Positions 51,958 through 60,050 of a DNA stretch of 64,000 nucleotides are shown one piece after another. This DNA comes from an uncultured Prochlorococcus sp. (lineage in GTDB: Bacteria; Cyanobacteriota; Cyanobacteriia; PCC-6307; Cyanobiaceae). The notes under the pieces are model-generated. The model was not told the origin of the DNA and did no database searches. It saw only the letters and a program-made list of their open reading frames with translations. Positions within the stretch are counted from its first letter, which is position 1. Each line of letters starts with the position of its first letter. The DNA lies in contig CABZFV010000008.1 in the NCBI GenBank assembly GCA_902525075.1, forward strand, positions 1 through 64,000, read 5' to 3'. Position numbers and translations under genes: made by a program.

Positions 51958-52233
51958 TTATGAAAGTTTTTCTTTGATAATTATCATTAAAGTACTATTT
52001 GCTTGATAATTTTTATTAGGAGGATTTATTTGATTTTTAATTAAAAAAATAAAAGTATATATTAACGGTAGAAGTAATGATGATGCGGCAACTAAAGCAA
52101 TTATCTGGTTCAACCTAATAAATGGTTTTTTTATAAGATCCTCTCCACACAAGCCACAAATTAAAGTACCATTAGACGATTGTTTTTGAAATTGATATTT
52201 AGGATTGCAATATGGGCAATAATATTGAACCAT
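51958..52233 (-). CDS. Zinc-ribbon membrane protein, function unknown
   Basis: A 91-residue protein with a zinc ribbon at residues 6-34 (CPYCNPKYQF and CGLCGEDLIKK) and one transmembrane helix at about 42-66. The type is common in picocyanobacteria. The variable C-terminal tail overlaps a Zur-box-like palindrome at 51,975. Confidence 0.72.
   Translation of the reverse strand: MVQYYCPYCNPKYQFQKQSSNGTLICGLCGEDLIKKPFIRLNQIIALVAASSLLLPLIYTFIFLIKNQINPPNKNYQANSTLMIIIKEKLS
51975..51986. promoter_or_regulatory. Perfect 12-base palindrome, Fur/Zur-box-like
   Basis: TGATAATTATCA is identical to the palindrome at 60,926. Here it lies at the 3' end of the zinc-ribbon gene, not in a promoter, so it could be a chance result of codons for Met-Ile-Ile-Ile. 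The cis position relative to a start codon is missing, hence low confidence. Confidence 0.25.
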
Positions 52234-52792
52234 TTTAAAATTTTATTACTTTAATCATTATCTATAAAATTAAAAGAAAGTCATCTTATTAAAAAAAGAG
52301 GGCTTAAATAAGCCCTCTTTTATCTCTTACTTATATTTTTTACTGAAGTTAAAAACGCACCTAAATCATGGATCCTTGTTGCTAACTTCTATTAAGCTAA
52401 TGCTCACCAAAATTAACTAATTGTCTTTAACTGGGGCAAAAACTCTAGAATTAAGCTTGTTTCTTAAAGGGCACCTAAACGATGCAGAAGAAGGAAGCTT
52501 AGACATTAATAAAAAATAATTGGAGCAGTTAATTAAATTAGTTCGGTTTATTCCGAAATTTCAGGCAGGCTATCGATCATTTTGAAAGACCTCCTAGAAC
52601 TCAACAATATAAAATTAGGAAAATATTTCTCTAAAGACAATCCGTTTTTATACGCATTGCTTTTTAATTAAAAATGTCCGAGAGTAGTAATCAATCGCGC
52701 AAATTTTTTTGAGATATTTTTAGTAAGTTTTGCTTATTTCTTTTGATATTTAATTCGACTATCTTGATTTTAAATAATTGAGGAACTCATTT
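52234..52792. other. 560-base stretch with no recognised gene; candidate minus-strand RNA
   Basis: No convincing protein gene was found. On the minus strand a perfect AGGAGGT (52,595-52,589) stands 9 bases before an ATG that opens a 10-codon frame, MIDSLPEISE (52,580-52,548). A second mini-frame of 29 codons follows at 52,506-52,417. A hairpin with a T run on the minus strand at 52,291 ends the stretch. A motif, GCACCTAAA, occurs at 52,358 and 52,471. It does not match tmRNA, 6S RNA, SRP RNA or RNase P as far as I can judge. Confidence 0.4.
52291..52322 (-). terminator. Hairpin terminator, stronger on the minus strand
   Basis: The stem GAGGGCTTA/TAAGCCCTC is extended by A-T pairs and is followed on the minus strand by seven T (the A run at 52,291-52,297). 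The plus strand has only about four T, so it can work weakly both ways. Confidence 0.7.
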
Positions 52793-52948
52793 ATGAATCA
52801 TTCGAAAGAAGTTAAGAAAACTGATCAATCAAACCCTATAGACGAATATTTTCAATGTCTCTCATATTGCGATATTCACCCAAAAGGTATAGATAATGAC
52901 TGTGAAGTCATTTGTATGGAAAGACATTTAAAAGCTAACTATTGGTAA
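52793..52948 (+). CDS. Small cysteine-rich picocyanobacterial protein
   Basis: A 51-residue protein with a good ribosome site (TTGAGGAA about 8 bases upstream). The pattern YFQCLSYCDIHPKG, then CEVICMERHLK, gives four cysteines spaced CxxxC and CxxxC, suggesting a helical hairpin with disulfides or metal. The type is familiar from Prochlorococcus small proteins. Convergent with the WD40 gene. Confidence 0.7.
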   Translation: MNHSKEVKKTDQSNPIDEYFQCLSYCDIHPKGIDNDCEVICMERHLKANYW

Positions 52949-52966
52949 TTTTATATTTTTCTACTT

Positions 52967-54040
52967 TTACTTAAACCCCTTAGAAAAAAGGTTTGTACGA
53001 ACTTTAAATTTCCATACATTTACAACACCTTTTGCATTGACTGCTGCAAGTGCGCAATCATCAGGTCTCCAGGAAATTGCCCCTACTAAATCTCCTGCGA
53101 ATGCAGCTCCAACGGGATCACCATTGCCGTCATTTTTGAGGAAACTTGCGACAACAGAACCATCCCTAGATCCTGAGGCTACAAGCATACCTTTATTTGA
53201 AAAGGCTAGGCTCGAAATAGGTTCTGTATGGTGACATAGCTCTCCTGGCATAGTCCCTTCTGGACCATTGCCTATAAAGCTCCATACTGTGATTCTTTCA
53301 CTGCCGCTAGTCGCTAATAATTTTCCGCTGTCATCAAAAGAAAGGTGACTTGGTTTTCCAGGGTATCCAGTCATTTCAGCATCCATTCCTGTTGATCTTC
53401 TCCAAAAATGAACTGAATTGTCTTGACTCCCACAGGCGACTATATCTCCATCAGGGCTTAATTCCATAGAGACCAATGATCCTTGCCACTCGAGTTTTTG
53501 ATTCGTTTTATTATTAACAATGTCAAAGAATGTCACTCTGCCGTAGCATGCAGTTGCGAGCTCATTTTTATTTGACCATGTTATTGCACTTACTGTGCTT
53601 GGATGGTCTTCTGAGATCCATTTCTCTTCTCCAATTTCATTAAAAACATATACTTTTTTTGAGGAAGCTATTGCTAGAAATAAACCGTCATTAGACCACT
53701 TGAGGTGTTCTACCCAACCCTTACCAAGATTAAGTTTTTTAATTACTTTACCTTCGTGGCAATTACAAATTTGAACATTTCCATCCTGACCTGATGTTGC
53801 AAAAATCTCACCCTCTGGATGAATTGCCATTGCGAGTAGACCACCAGAGTGAGTATTTTCTTTTTTCCAAATAATTTTTCCAGTTTCTCCTTCGAACGAA
53901 AAAAGACCTCCTGCCACGTCGCCAACAATAAATTGTTTTCCTTTAAGAGCCCAGCCACATGCTATGGCGTAATCGTTAACTTCAGCAGTCCATCCTTCAT
54001 GGAACATGCCTCTTGGGCTAAATGGTTCTATATCAGGCAT
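52967..54040 (-). CDS. WD40 repeat protein in the zinc operon
   Basis: A 357-residue protein of about seven WD40-like blades, for instance HPEGEIFATSGQDGNVQIC, LSPDGDIVACGSQDNSVHFW and FSNKGMLVASGSRDGS. No signal peptide. It starts inside the end of the COG0523 gene (13-base overlap), so it is translated with it. WD40 proteins are scaffolds; here it probably serves the zinc GTPase or a metalloprotein target, which is inference from position. Confidence 0.85.
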   Translation of the reverse strand: MPDIEPFSPRGMFHEGWTAEVNDYAIACGWALKGKQFIVGDVAGGLFSFEGETGKIIWKKENTHSGGLLAMAIHPEGEIFATSGQDGNVQICNCHEGKVIKKLNLGKGWVEHLKWSNDGLFLAIASSKKVYVFNEIGEEKWISEDHPSTVSAITWSNKNELATACYGRVTFFDIVNNKTNQKLEWQGSLVSMELSPDGDIVACGSQDNSVHFWRRSTGMDAEMTGYPGKPSHLSFDDSGKLLATSGSERITVWSFIGNGPEGTMPGELCHHTEPISSLAFSNKGMLVASGSRDGSVVASFLKNDGNGDPVGAAFAGDLVGAISWRPDDCALAAVNAKGVVNVWKFKVRTNLFSKGFK

Positions 54041-55377
54041 TTATCAAAGCCTTCTTGCATCTCTTTCTCATTTAAATTTCTACCGATAAAAACAAGTTGA
54101 TTTCTACGAGGTTCGTTACCCCATTCTTTATCAGGTTGTGCAGTAAATAACATGTGAACTCCCTGGAAAACTATTCTCCTTGGGTTACCTGAGTAACTTA
54201 TAAAACCTTTAGTTCTGAATATATCCACTCCTTTTTCTGATAGAAGTCTTCCCATCCAAGTATTTAGTTTTTCTGGGTCAACATCTCCAAAACGCTCTAT
54301 AGCAATTGAGCCAACTTCATCATCATGTTCGTGCTCTGCTTGCCAGAATCTTTCAGTATTAAATGGAATCTCTTTATTTTCGTCACTTTTAATGACTTTC
54401 ATATTGAATTCTTCAGCGGTGTGCTGTGTAAACAAACCTATTTTTGTTGGTTTTTCTATGTTTAGGATGAAGGATTTATTTCCTTTATCCTCCAATTTGA
54501 GATTCATATGTTCTCCATATGGGATGGTATTTCCAGGATCTAAACTATTAGCTTTTTCTGCATAAAGTCTCACGGAGGATTCAGCACCATCTTTAAGTTC
54601 CTCTTCACTCTCTCCTTGATTAGCAAGGGCTACTAAGGACATTTCTGGATCCGGTCCTTCTTCAAGCATTAATTCATATTTACCTGCATCAAGATCGTAA
54701 ACACCTGTCCACTCAAAAGGATATTCTGGCTCAAGGAATGTTGGCCTGCGTTTAAGGATCTGATCAAGATCAAATGCACTTAGATTTAAGACTGTTTCAA
54801 TTGGTACTTTGGCATTCTCGGCTCTAATAATTCGGGTCATTCGGTTCATATCTCTCAATCTTGATTCAAGAGTATCTAGTGCATCATCAGAGACTAAATC
54901 AGTTTTATTAAGGACAAGAACATCTGCAAATGCCACTTGTTCTGAACTTTCATCACTCCTGCCTAACTGTTGATCAATGTGGGCAGCATCAACTAAAGTC
55001 ACAATTCCATCAAGAGTGAATTCAGAACTAATCTCTTCATCCATGAAAAATGTCTGAGCAACTGGGCCTGGATCTGCTAATCCTGTCGTTTCTACTAAAA
55101 CATAGTCAAACTTATCTCTTCTTTTCATAAGGTTGCCAAGGACTCTTATTAAATCGCCGCGAACAGTACAACAAATGCACCCGTTTGACATCTCAAATAC
55201 TTCTTCATCGGCATTAATTACGAGACCTTGATCTATACCTACTTCACCGTATTCATTCTCAATTACTGCTATTCTTTTCCCATGCTCTTCACTCAATATT
55301 CTATTAAGCAAAGTAGTCTTCCCTGAACCTAAAAATCCAGTGAGAATAGTAACGGGAACTTTATCTTGGATGCTCAT
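54028..55377 (-). CDS. COG0523/CobW-family GTPase (zinc chaperone type) with an insert domain
   Basis: A 449-residue G3E GTPase. Seen are Walker A GFLGSGKTT (14-22), the metal motif C67-I-C69-C70 in NGCICCTVRGDL, ETTGLADPGP and NKTD (157-160). The C-terminal CobW_C part is about 340-449, with an acidic/His stretch AEHEHDDE. Between them, at about 219-328, is an unusual module beginning FEWTGVYDL that resembles one in ZnuA next door. The role is probably metal transfer under zinc limitation. It sits 77 bases after znuA and is likely co-transcribed. Confidence 0.9.
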   Translation of the reverse strand: MSIQDKVPVTILTGFLGSGKTTLLNRILSEEHGKRIAVIENEYGEVGIDQGLVINADEEVFEMSNGCICCTVRGDLIRVLGNLMKRRDKFDYVLVETTGLADPGPVAQTFFMDEEISSEFTLDGIVTLVDAAHIDQQLGRSDESSEQVAFADVLVLNKTDLVSDDALDTLESRLRDMNRMTRIIRAENAKVPIETVLNLSAFDLDQILKRRPTFLEPEYPFEWTGVYDLDAGKYELMLEEGPDPEMSLVALANQGESEEELKDGAESSVRLYAEKANSLDPGNTIPYGEHMNLKLEDKGNKSFILNIEKPTKIGLFTQHTAEEFNMKVIKSDENKEIPFNTERFWQAEHEHDDEVGSIAIERFGDVDPEKLNTWMGRLLSEKGVDIFRTKGFISYSGNPRRIVFQGVHMLFTAQPDKEWGNEPRRNQLVFIGRNLNEKEMQEGFDKCLI

Positions 55378-55454
55378 TTACTGATTTTTACTAAATAAAC
55401 AATAGTTTAATAATAGTAATAATTAGAAATGAAAACCGTTTTTATTAGAAAAAT

Positions 55455-56963
55455 TTAATCTGAAAGTTTGTACCATTCAGACTCAAGATTGGAGCCAGAT
55501 TCTTTATCGCAGCTTCCGCCTAATGAATCAACAATTGTACAAGTGTTGTGTACAGCTACTGAAACAGTATTACCATCCATCATCAATCCATCAACAAATA
55601 TTTGATCAGGAGAAATAGGAATAGAACTTTGTCTGCTTAGATTTCTTAACAGTTTGGAAGCAGGTTTTTGCTCTGGGAAAAGAGCCAAAACATTATCTTC
55701 TTTAAGTTCTTTAAGTACAGATTTTATATTTTCCGGTCTTAAGCTTGAGGAGTCTCCAAGAAAGTCAAGTAAACTAATGGTTTCAAAACCAAAAGCATCA
55801 CCGTAGTATTCCATCGCCTTGTGTTTAGACACAATTATTCTGTTCTCCTCAGGAATGGAGACTACTTGTTCGACGATCCAACTATCCAAGTCTTCCAAGA
55901 TAGAATCAGCCTTTTCAAATCTTTCATTAATTTGCTTTCTTATGCTTCTCTTAGAAGCATCCTTCTTTAAACTTTCGTTTATAACATTTCCCATTTTTAT
56001 GATGTTATGCGGATCATGCCAGACATGAGGATCTAGTCCTCCATGGTCATGATGATGATGCCCCTCTCCTTCATCTGGTACTTGTGCTATCGGCTCTACA
56101 TCACTATTCAATGCGTCTTTAAAAAAGTGCTCATTTGCCTCAAACTCAAAAGGCATGTGTTCAGTAAAAAATGTGTACTGACCATCTTCTTTAATTTCCA
56201 CGTTGAAAACTGTGCTTTCTTTTCGTTGATCAAAGTTAAGCACAAAAGCTTTATTACTTGCTGTAAGAGTCCCATTATTATTTCTCCTTGTTGAGAATCT
56301 AGATCCTAATAGTTCTTTAGCTAAATCTTCCGATCCCTCTATGTCATTAGATTTTAGAATTACCATTTTCATTGCAGGATCTGCATATTCGCCATCAACT
56401 TTTGCGAATGACCATTTGTAGGATCCTTTAGATAATTGGAATTTACCTGCCCATTCGAAAGCTCCTTCAGCGTGGTCATCATGTCCACCATGATCTGAGT
56501 GATCGTCATGACCTCCATGATCAGAGTGGTCATCTACCTTAGCTGAATGTTCAGCGTGATCATCATGTCCCTCATGATCAGAGTGCTCATTTACATTTAT
56601 TGCGCTAACACCTATAACAACTGTTTGTTTTTTGCTTTCCCAATTTCTCATACTTGGAGTCATTTCTTTACCAAGAGTGAATACTTTATCGGCGTTATTA
56701 AGTAATTGAGCTTGTCTTGGATTGATCTTAAAGTCATGAACATCCTGCTTTCTATCTACTAAACATGTAACTTCGTCAGAAGGTAATGCAATTGATTTAA
56801 CTAAATCACAAACTAGTGGTTCTACTGCTACGTATGACTTTCCCTTAGCCAAAACATCCTGCCCAAAACCAGAAAATATTATTGTTCCTGCTATCACTGA
56901 ATTTTTGATAATTGAATTACTTGAACTTGTTTTATTTGTTAAAAGTCTTTCCATAATTGACAT
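55455..56963 (-). CDS. znuA: Zinc ABC transporter substrate-binding protein, histidine-rich, with insert domain
   Basis: A 502-residue protein, far longer than the usual 300. After a signal segment (about 18-36) comes the first ZnuA lobe with H76 (QDVHDFKINPRQ). A His/Asp-rich stretch at 127-164 includes repeated DHSDHGGHDDH. The insert module follows at 168-278, then GHHHHDHG with DPHVWHDP (H313) and H381 in SKHKAMEYYG, so the metal ligands of the ZnuA fold are kept. The periplasmic protein delivers zinc to ZnuBC. Alternative start M4 is possible. Confidence 0.92.
   Translation of the reverse strand: MSIMERLLTNKTSSSNSIIKNSVIAGTIIFSGFGQDVLAKGKSYVAVEPLVCDLVKSIALPSDEVTCLVDRKQDVHDFKINPRQAQLLNNADKVFTLGKEMTPSMRNWESKKQTVVIGVSAINVNEHSDHEGHDDHAEHSAKVDDHSDHGGHDDHSDHGGHDDHAEGAFEWAGKFQLSKGSYKWSFAKVDGEYADPAMKMVILKSNDIEGSEDLAKELLGSRFSTRRNNNGTLTASNKAFVLNFDQRKESTVFNVEIKEDGQYTFFTEHMPFEFEANEHFFKDALNSDVEPIAQVPDEGEGHHHHDHGGLDPHVWHDPHNIIKMGNVINESLKKDASKRSIRKQINERFEKADSILEDLDSWIVEQVVSIPEENRIIVSKHKAMEYYGDAFGFETISLLDFLGDSSSLRPENIKSVLKELKEDNVLALFPEQKPASKLLRNLSRQSSIPISPDQIFVDGLMMDGNTVSVAVHNTCTIVDSLGGSCDKESGSNLESEWYKLSD
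56471..56592 (-). repeat. Tandem repeat encoding the His/Asp-rich loop of ZnuA
   Basis: Imperfect direct repeats of about 15-36 bases, visible on the plus strand as CATGATC(A/T)GAGTG-like units, encode the repeated HSDHGGHDDH segments. Such loops in ZnuA bind several zinc ions and may vary in copy number between strains. Confidence 0.75.
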
Positions 56964-56987
56964 AAAAAATTATTAAATACTTAAAAA

Positions 56988-57002
56988 TGATAATCATTTT
57001 CA
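56988..57002. promoter_or_regulatory. Putative Zur box between znuA and znuC
   Basis: TGATAATCATTTTCA is a 7-1-7 inverted repeat with one mismatch, close to the Fur/Zur-type consensus TGATAATNATTATCA. It is 25 bases upstream of the znuA start and 97 bases upstream of znuC. It fits repression by the Fur-family gene at 57,884. Only footprinting or motif searches in other strains would confirm it. Confidence 0.65.
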
Positions 57003-57098
57003 TTATTCAAAGCAAGTAATGGTATCAAATGTTATGAAAATAATATGAAACTTGTATTATTGGTAAGCTTATAAAGTGACTTTTTTAAAGATTAATTA

Positions 57099-57869
57099 AT
57101 GGCTACTTTAGTCGCTGAAAATTTAACCTATTCATACACAAAAAAAAGTAAGCCAGTTTTAAGTAAGGTATCGGTTGAGATTAAACCTGGTACTCTAACA
57201 GCGCTAGTTGGTCCAAACGGAGCTGGCAAATCTACTCTTTTAAGAATATTGCAGGGACAATGTATTCCGGATAATGGCCAGATAACAATTGACGGGGAGA
57301 AGTTAATTAGACAAAGATCTCAAGTCTCACTTATGCCACAAAGAAGCTCTATGAATTGGAAATTTCCAATAACTGTAGAAAAACTAGTTTCATTAGGACA
57401 AATAAAATACTCAAAATCAAAAAGTAGTAGTCCTTTTCAAATAAAAGCTCTTCTTGCCAACCCTAATGCATGGATTAATAAATGCTGTGAATTAGAGGCC
57501 ACAATGCAAAGAGTCGGCATTGCAAATATTGCTAACAGAAGGCTTGATTCTTTATCTGGTGGACAACAACAAAGAGCTTTATTAGCCAAAACATTAATGT
57601 CTCCAGCAAAAATTTACCTTCTTGATGAACCTTGTGCAGCTTTAGATCCACCTGCAAAGGAGGATTTTCTAAAAATTGTTCGTCAACTTGCTGATGCTGG
57701 TCTTTCTTTAATGGTAAGCAGTCATGATTGGGGCACTTCGTTAAATAGTTATGATCAAGTTATTGTTTTGGATAAAGCTGTATTGGCCTCTGGAAGCCCT
57801 GATTCTATAAAAGATAAATTAGAGGATATAAATATCAGCTCAATTGAGGATAATAGTTGTTGTGATTAA
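57099..57869 (+). CDS. znuC: Zinc/manganese ABC transporter ATP-binding protein
   Basis: A 256-residue ATPase with Walker A GPNGAGKST (38-46), signature LSGGQQQRA (152-160) and Walker B IYLLDEP. The pairing with a Zur-like regulator and ZnuA favours zinc. The gene ends 14 bases before the 3' end of the convergent Fur-family gene, so the permease znuB is separated from it by that gene. Confidence 0.92.
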   Translation: MATLVAENLTYSYTKKSKPVLSKVSVEIKPGTLTALVGPNGAGKSTLLRILQGQCIPDNGQITIDGEKLIRQRSQVSLMPQRSSMNWKFPITVEKLVSLGQIKYSKSKSSSPFQIKALLANPNAWINKCCELEATMQRVGIANIANRRLDSLSGGQQQRALLAKTLMSPAKIYLLDEPCAALDPPAKEDFLKIVRQLADAGLSLMVSSHDWGTSLNSYDQVIVLDKAVLASGSPDSIKDKLEDINISSIEDNSCCD

Positions 57870-57883
57870 AAAAATATTTAGTT

Positions 57884-58318
57884 TTAACTTTGTGCTTGAT
57901 AGCAGTTCTGGCAAAGTCCAAAATACTCCAGGGTATGAAACAACAATTGGAATTTCTTTGGATTTGTTTTGGGTGTATGAATATCTTTTACAGGGCACCC
58001 TTCCATTTTTGATGTCTCACCACATTGAACACAAGTCAAATGATGAATGTCTCTGTCTACGGGAGTGTAAAGAACCTCTCCTGTTGGGAGATGTCTAGAA
58101 CGTATTAAACCATGCTTTATAAGAACTTGAAGATTCCTGTAAACAGTTGTCAGTCCCATAGCTTTTCCGCTTTCAATCAATTGTCTATGCAACTCTTGAC
58201 CGCTCAGTTCATCGTCACATTTATTAAGTTCTTCAAGAAGTTGTTCTTGTCTTTTGGTAATGTCAGACTTAGTTACCATTGTTTCCGAAATCTTTTTTTG
58301 TCCCGTATTTTTGATCAT
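57884..58318 (-). CDS. zur: Fur-family transcriptional regulator, probable Zur
   Basis: A 144-residue regulator with the winged helix (about 20-85; GKAMGLTTVYRNLQVL) and the dimerisation domain with two zinc cysteine pairs (CVQCGE and CQNC). It probably represses zinc-uptake genes when zinc is bound. The identity as Zur rests on its position between znuC and znuB. The start at 58,318 is 17 bases from the znuB start on the other strand; M14 is an alternative. Confidence 0.85.
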   Translation of the reverse strand: MIKNTGQKKISETMVTKSDITKRQEQLLEELNKCDDELSGQELHRQLIESGKAMGLTTVYRNLQVLIKHGLIRSRHLPTGEVLYTPVDRDIHHLTCVQCGETSKMEGCPVKDIHTPKTNPKKFQLLFHTLEYFGLCQNCYQAQS

Positions 58319-58335
58319 ACCGAATACTTAGATTA

Positions 58336-59121
58336 ATGTCTTTTATTAATAGCAGTTGGTGGCTTGTTCCTTTAATAATAACTATTTTTTCAGGAATTCT
58401 ATGTCCAGCTATGGGAACTGTATTAATAACACATAGGAGATTACTTCAAGTGAATTTAATCTCTCACTGCGTTTTGCCAGGGCTTGCTTTAGCATTGGCG
58501 CTTGGAATTCATCCTTCAATTGGTGGGGTTATCAGTGGTCTTTTAGGTTCTGTAATTGCAGAAAGTTTAACTAATAAAAAGAGTGAAAACTATGAAGCAA
58601 TAATGAACACAATATTAGCCGGAATGCTTGGGTTTGGAGTCCTTATAATCCCTCTACTCGGAATAAGGATTGATTTGGAGGCAGTATTATTTGGCGATTT
58701 ATTGACAGCAAATTTCGGAGATTTACTTAGAACAATAATTGCTTTTTTAGTATTTATACTTTTAATGACTTTTGGATATGAAAAAGTTGTTTATGTTGGA
58801 TTAGATCCAGAAAGTGCATCCGCTAGTGGTATAAACGTTTCTTTATTAAATCTTGCTTTGAGTTTTACAACGGCATTAGTAATTGTTAGTTCAATGTCAG
58901 CAGTGGGAGTAATTCTTGTAATTGCTCTTCTTTCTACGCCAACTTTGTTAGGGCTAAATAAGGCTCATAGTTTAAGAATTGCAATGATGAGGTCTTCATT
59001 TTTTGGATTATGTATCTCACTTCTTGGATTTATTCTCTCTATAGTCTTTAATCTTTCGCCTGGACCAGCAATTAGCGTTATTTGTGTTGCGTCCCTTTTA
59101 ATTCCTAAGCTTCGCAAATAA
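58336..59121 (+). CDS. znuB: Zinc/manganese ABC transporter permease
   Basis: A 261-residue ABC-3 family permease with about eight helices. The GLDPESASASGIN segment and the loop after it are typical of the family. It lies on the far side of the Fur-family gene, apart from znuC. The start codon lies in the promoter region of the regulator. Confidence 0.9.
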   Translation: MSFINSSWWLVPLIITIFSGILCPAMGTVLITHRRLLQVNLISHCVLPGLALALALGIHPSIGGVISGLLGSVIAESLTNKKSENYEAIMNTILAGMLGFGVLIIPLLGIRIDLEAVLFGDLLTANFGDLLRTIIAFLVFILLMTFGYEKVVYVGLDPESASASGINVSLLNLALSFTTALVIVSSMSAVGVILVIALLSTPTLLGLNKAHSLRIAMMRSSFFGLCISLLGFILSIVFNLSPGPAISVICVASLLIPKLRK

Positions 59122-59268
59122 TTAAATCTTAAATGTCCAATCAGAATTTAATGCTTGAGCTTCTGGATTGTTTTTTAATGCTACTTCCATAGCTTCTTTT
59201 TTATTATTAGCTATAACAACTTCATCAAATTCCTTTCCATTTTTTTTGAGACTTACTTTGAAACGCAT
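59122..59268 (-). CDS. Small conserved picocyanobacterial protein
   Basis: A 48-residue frame found by reading the minus strand: it begins MRFKVSLKKNGKEFDEV and ends NSDWTFKI. The pattern of alternating strand then a helix (KKEAMEVALKNNPEA) suggests a tiny beta-alpha fold. It starts behind znuB with its stop adjacent to the znuB stop. Short but with a typical coding pattern. Confidence 0.65.
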   Translation of the reverse strand: MRFKVSLKKNGKEFDEVVIANNKKEAMEVALKNNPEAQALNSDWTFKI

Positions 59269-59351
59269 AAAAATTATTTAATTAATCAAAAGTTAACCAC
59301 TAAGCAAGTAGATTTAAATACTTTTAAAAGTTAATTGATGAAATAGAAACT

Positions 59352-59600
59352 TTAGTTATTCTGAAGTTTTTCTACTACAGATTCTTTCTCAATCTTAGCT
59401 ACATCCTGTAATCCATTAGCATCAAACCAAGGCGCGTTTTCCCAATTAAATCCTTCCCCAAAAGTATTATCGGGAGCAGCTACGTACCAGTGACATGACG
59501 AATCGGGAACATCTACAGCACATTTTGACCAGTCAGCTTCCCATTGTGGAACTTGTACCCACATTACAGATGCTAATAAAAAAGAAAAAATAAAATTCAT
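59352..59600 (-). CDS. Small exported Trp-rich protein
   Basis: An 82-residue protein with an N-terminal signal-like segment and aromatic blocks such as SSCHWYVAAPDN and GFNWENAPWFDANG. Two cysteines may form a disulfide. Common in Prochlorococcus; function unknown. Confidence 0.65.
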   Translation of the reverse strand: MNFIFSFLLASVMWVQVPQWEADWSKCAVDVPDSSCHWYVAAPDNTFGEGFNWENAPWFDANGLQDVAKIEKESVVEKLQNN

Positions 59601-59609
59601 AATTATCGG

Positions 59610-59753
59610 TTAGCAAAATTTTGAAAGATTTTTTTCACATTCTTTCTTTCTTTTCTTCCAGTAATTTTCAAGTATTTGATATTTATGCTTATTTTTGAAT
59701 TGACTTAAATGAATATTATTCTGATTAAGAACCGAAGTGTTTTTGATTTTCAT
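59610..59753 (-). CDS. Small basic protein, candidate
   Basis: A 47-codon frame with MKIKNTSVLNQNNIHLSQF at the start and a Cys-containing end (KKECEKNLSKFC). It resembles short Prochlorococcus proteins I recall. There is no strong Shine-Dalgarno. Medium support. Confidence 0.5.
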   Translation of the reverse strand: MKIKNTSVLNQNNIHLSQFKNKHKYQILENYWKKRKKECEKNLSKFC

Positions 59754-59830
59754 GACTCAAGCTGTCAATGTAGATTATATTTAAGACACTTTATAGATTT
59801 TTTGAAGTGAATTTATACTTAATTTTTGTC

Positions 59831-59965
59831 CTACTTTTGTGTAGGTAAGTATTTTTCGGGATTATTTTCAATATAAGTAAGCGAATATTTGACAATACCG
59901 ACTATTACTGAAAAAAGAGCAATTGCCGAAATAAGAAAAATGATTTTTTTGTAAATGCTTTTCAT
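59831..59965 (-). CDS. Small single-helix membrane protein
   Basis: A 44-residue frame with one hydrophobic helix (IIFLISAIALFSVIVGIV) between a basic start MKSIYKK and a short polar tail NNPEKYLPTQK. A typical small membrane protein; function unknown. Confidence 0.5.
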   Translation of the reverse strand: MKSIYKKIIFLISAIALFSVIVGIVKYSLTYIENNPEKYLPTQK

Positions 59966-60050
59966 GAATTTTTTATGTTTTTGATTATTTTTTTCATCAA
60001 CGCCCAATTTTTCTGAAAGATTTAAATAATTAGTAATTTATACTGTAGCC

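Noticed and set aside
52417-52506. 29-codon minus frame in the 52 kb gap
   Set aside because: No Shine-Dalgarno and no homology; kept only as part of the RNA candidate.
52323-52700. tmRNA, 6S RNA, SRP RNA or RNase P RNA in the long gap
   Set aside because: I looked for the tag peptide, the SRP loop and the RNase P core words and found none.
57844-58098. 84-codon plus-strand frame
   Set aside because: Antisense to the Fur-family gene, which has intact winged helix and zinc motifs.
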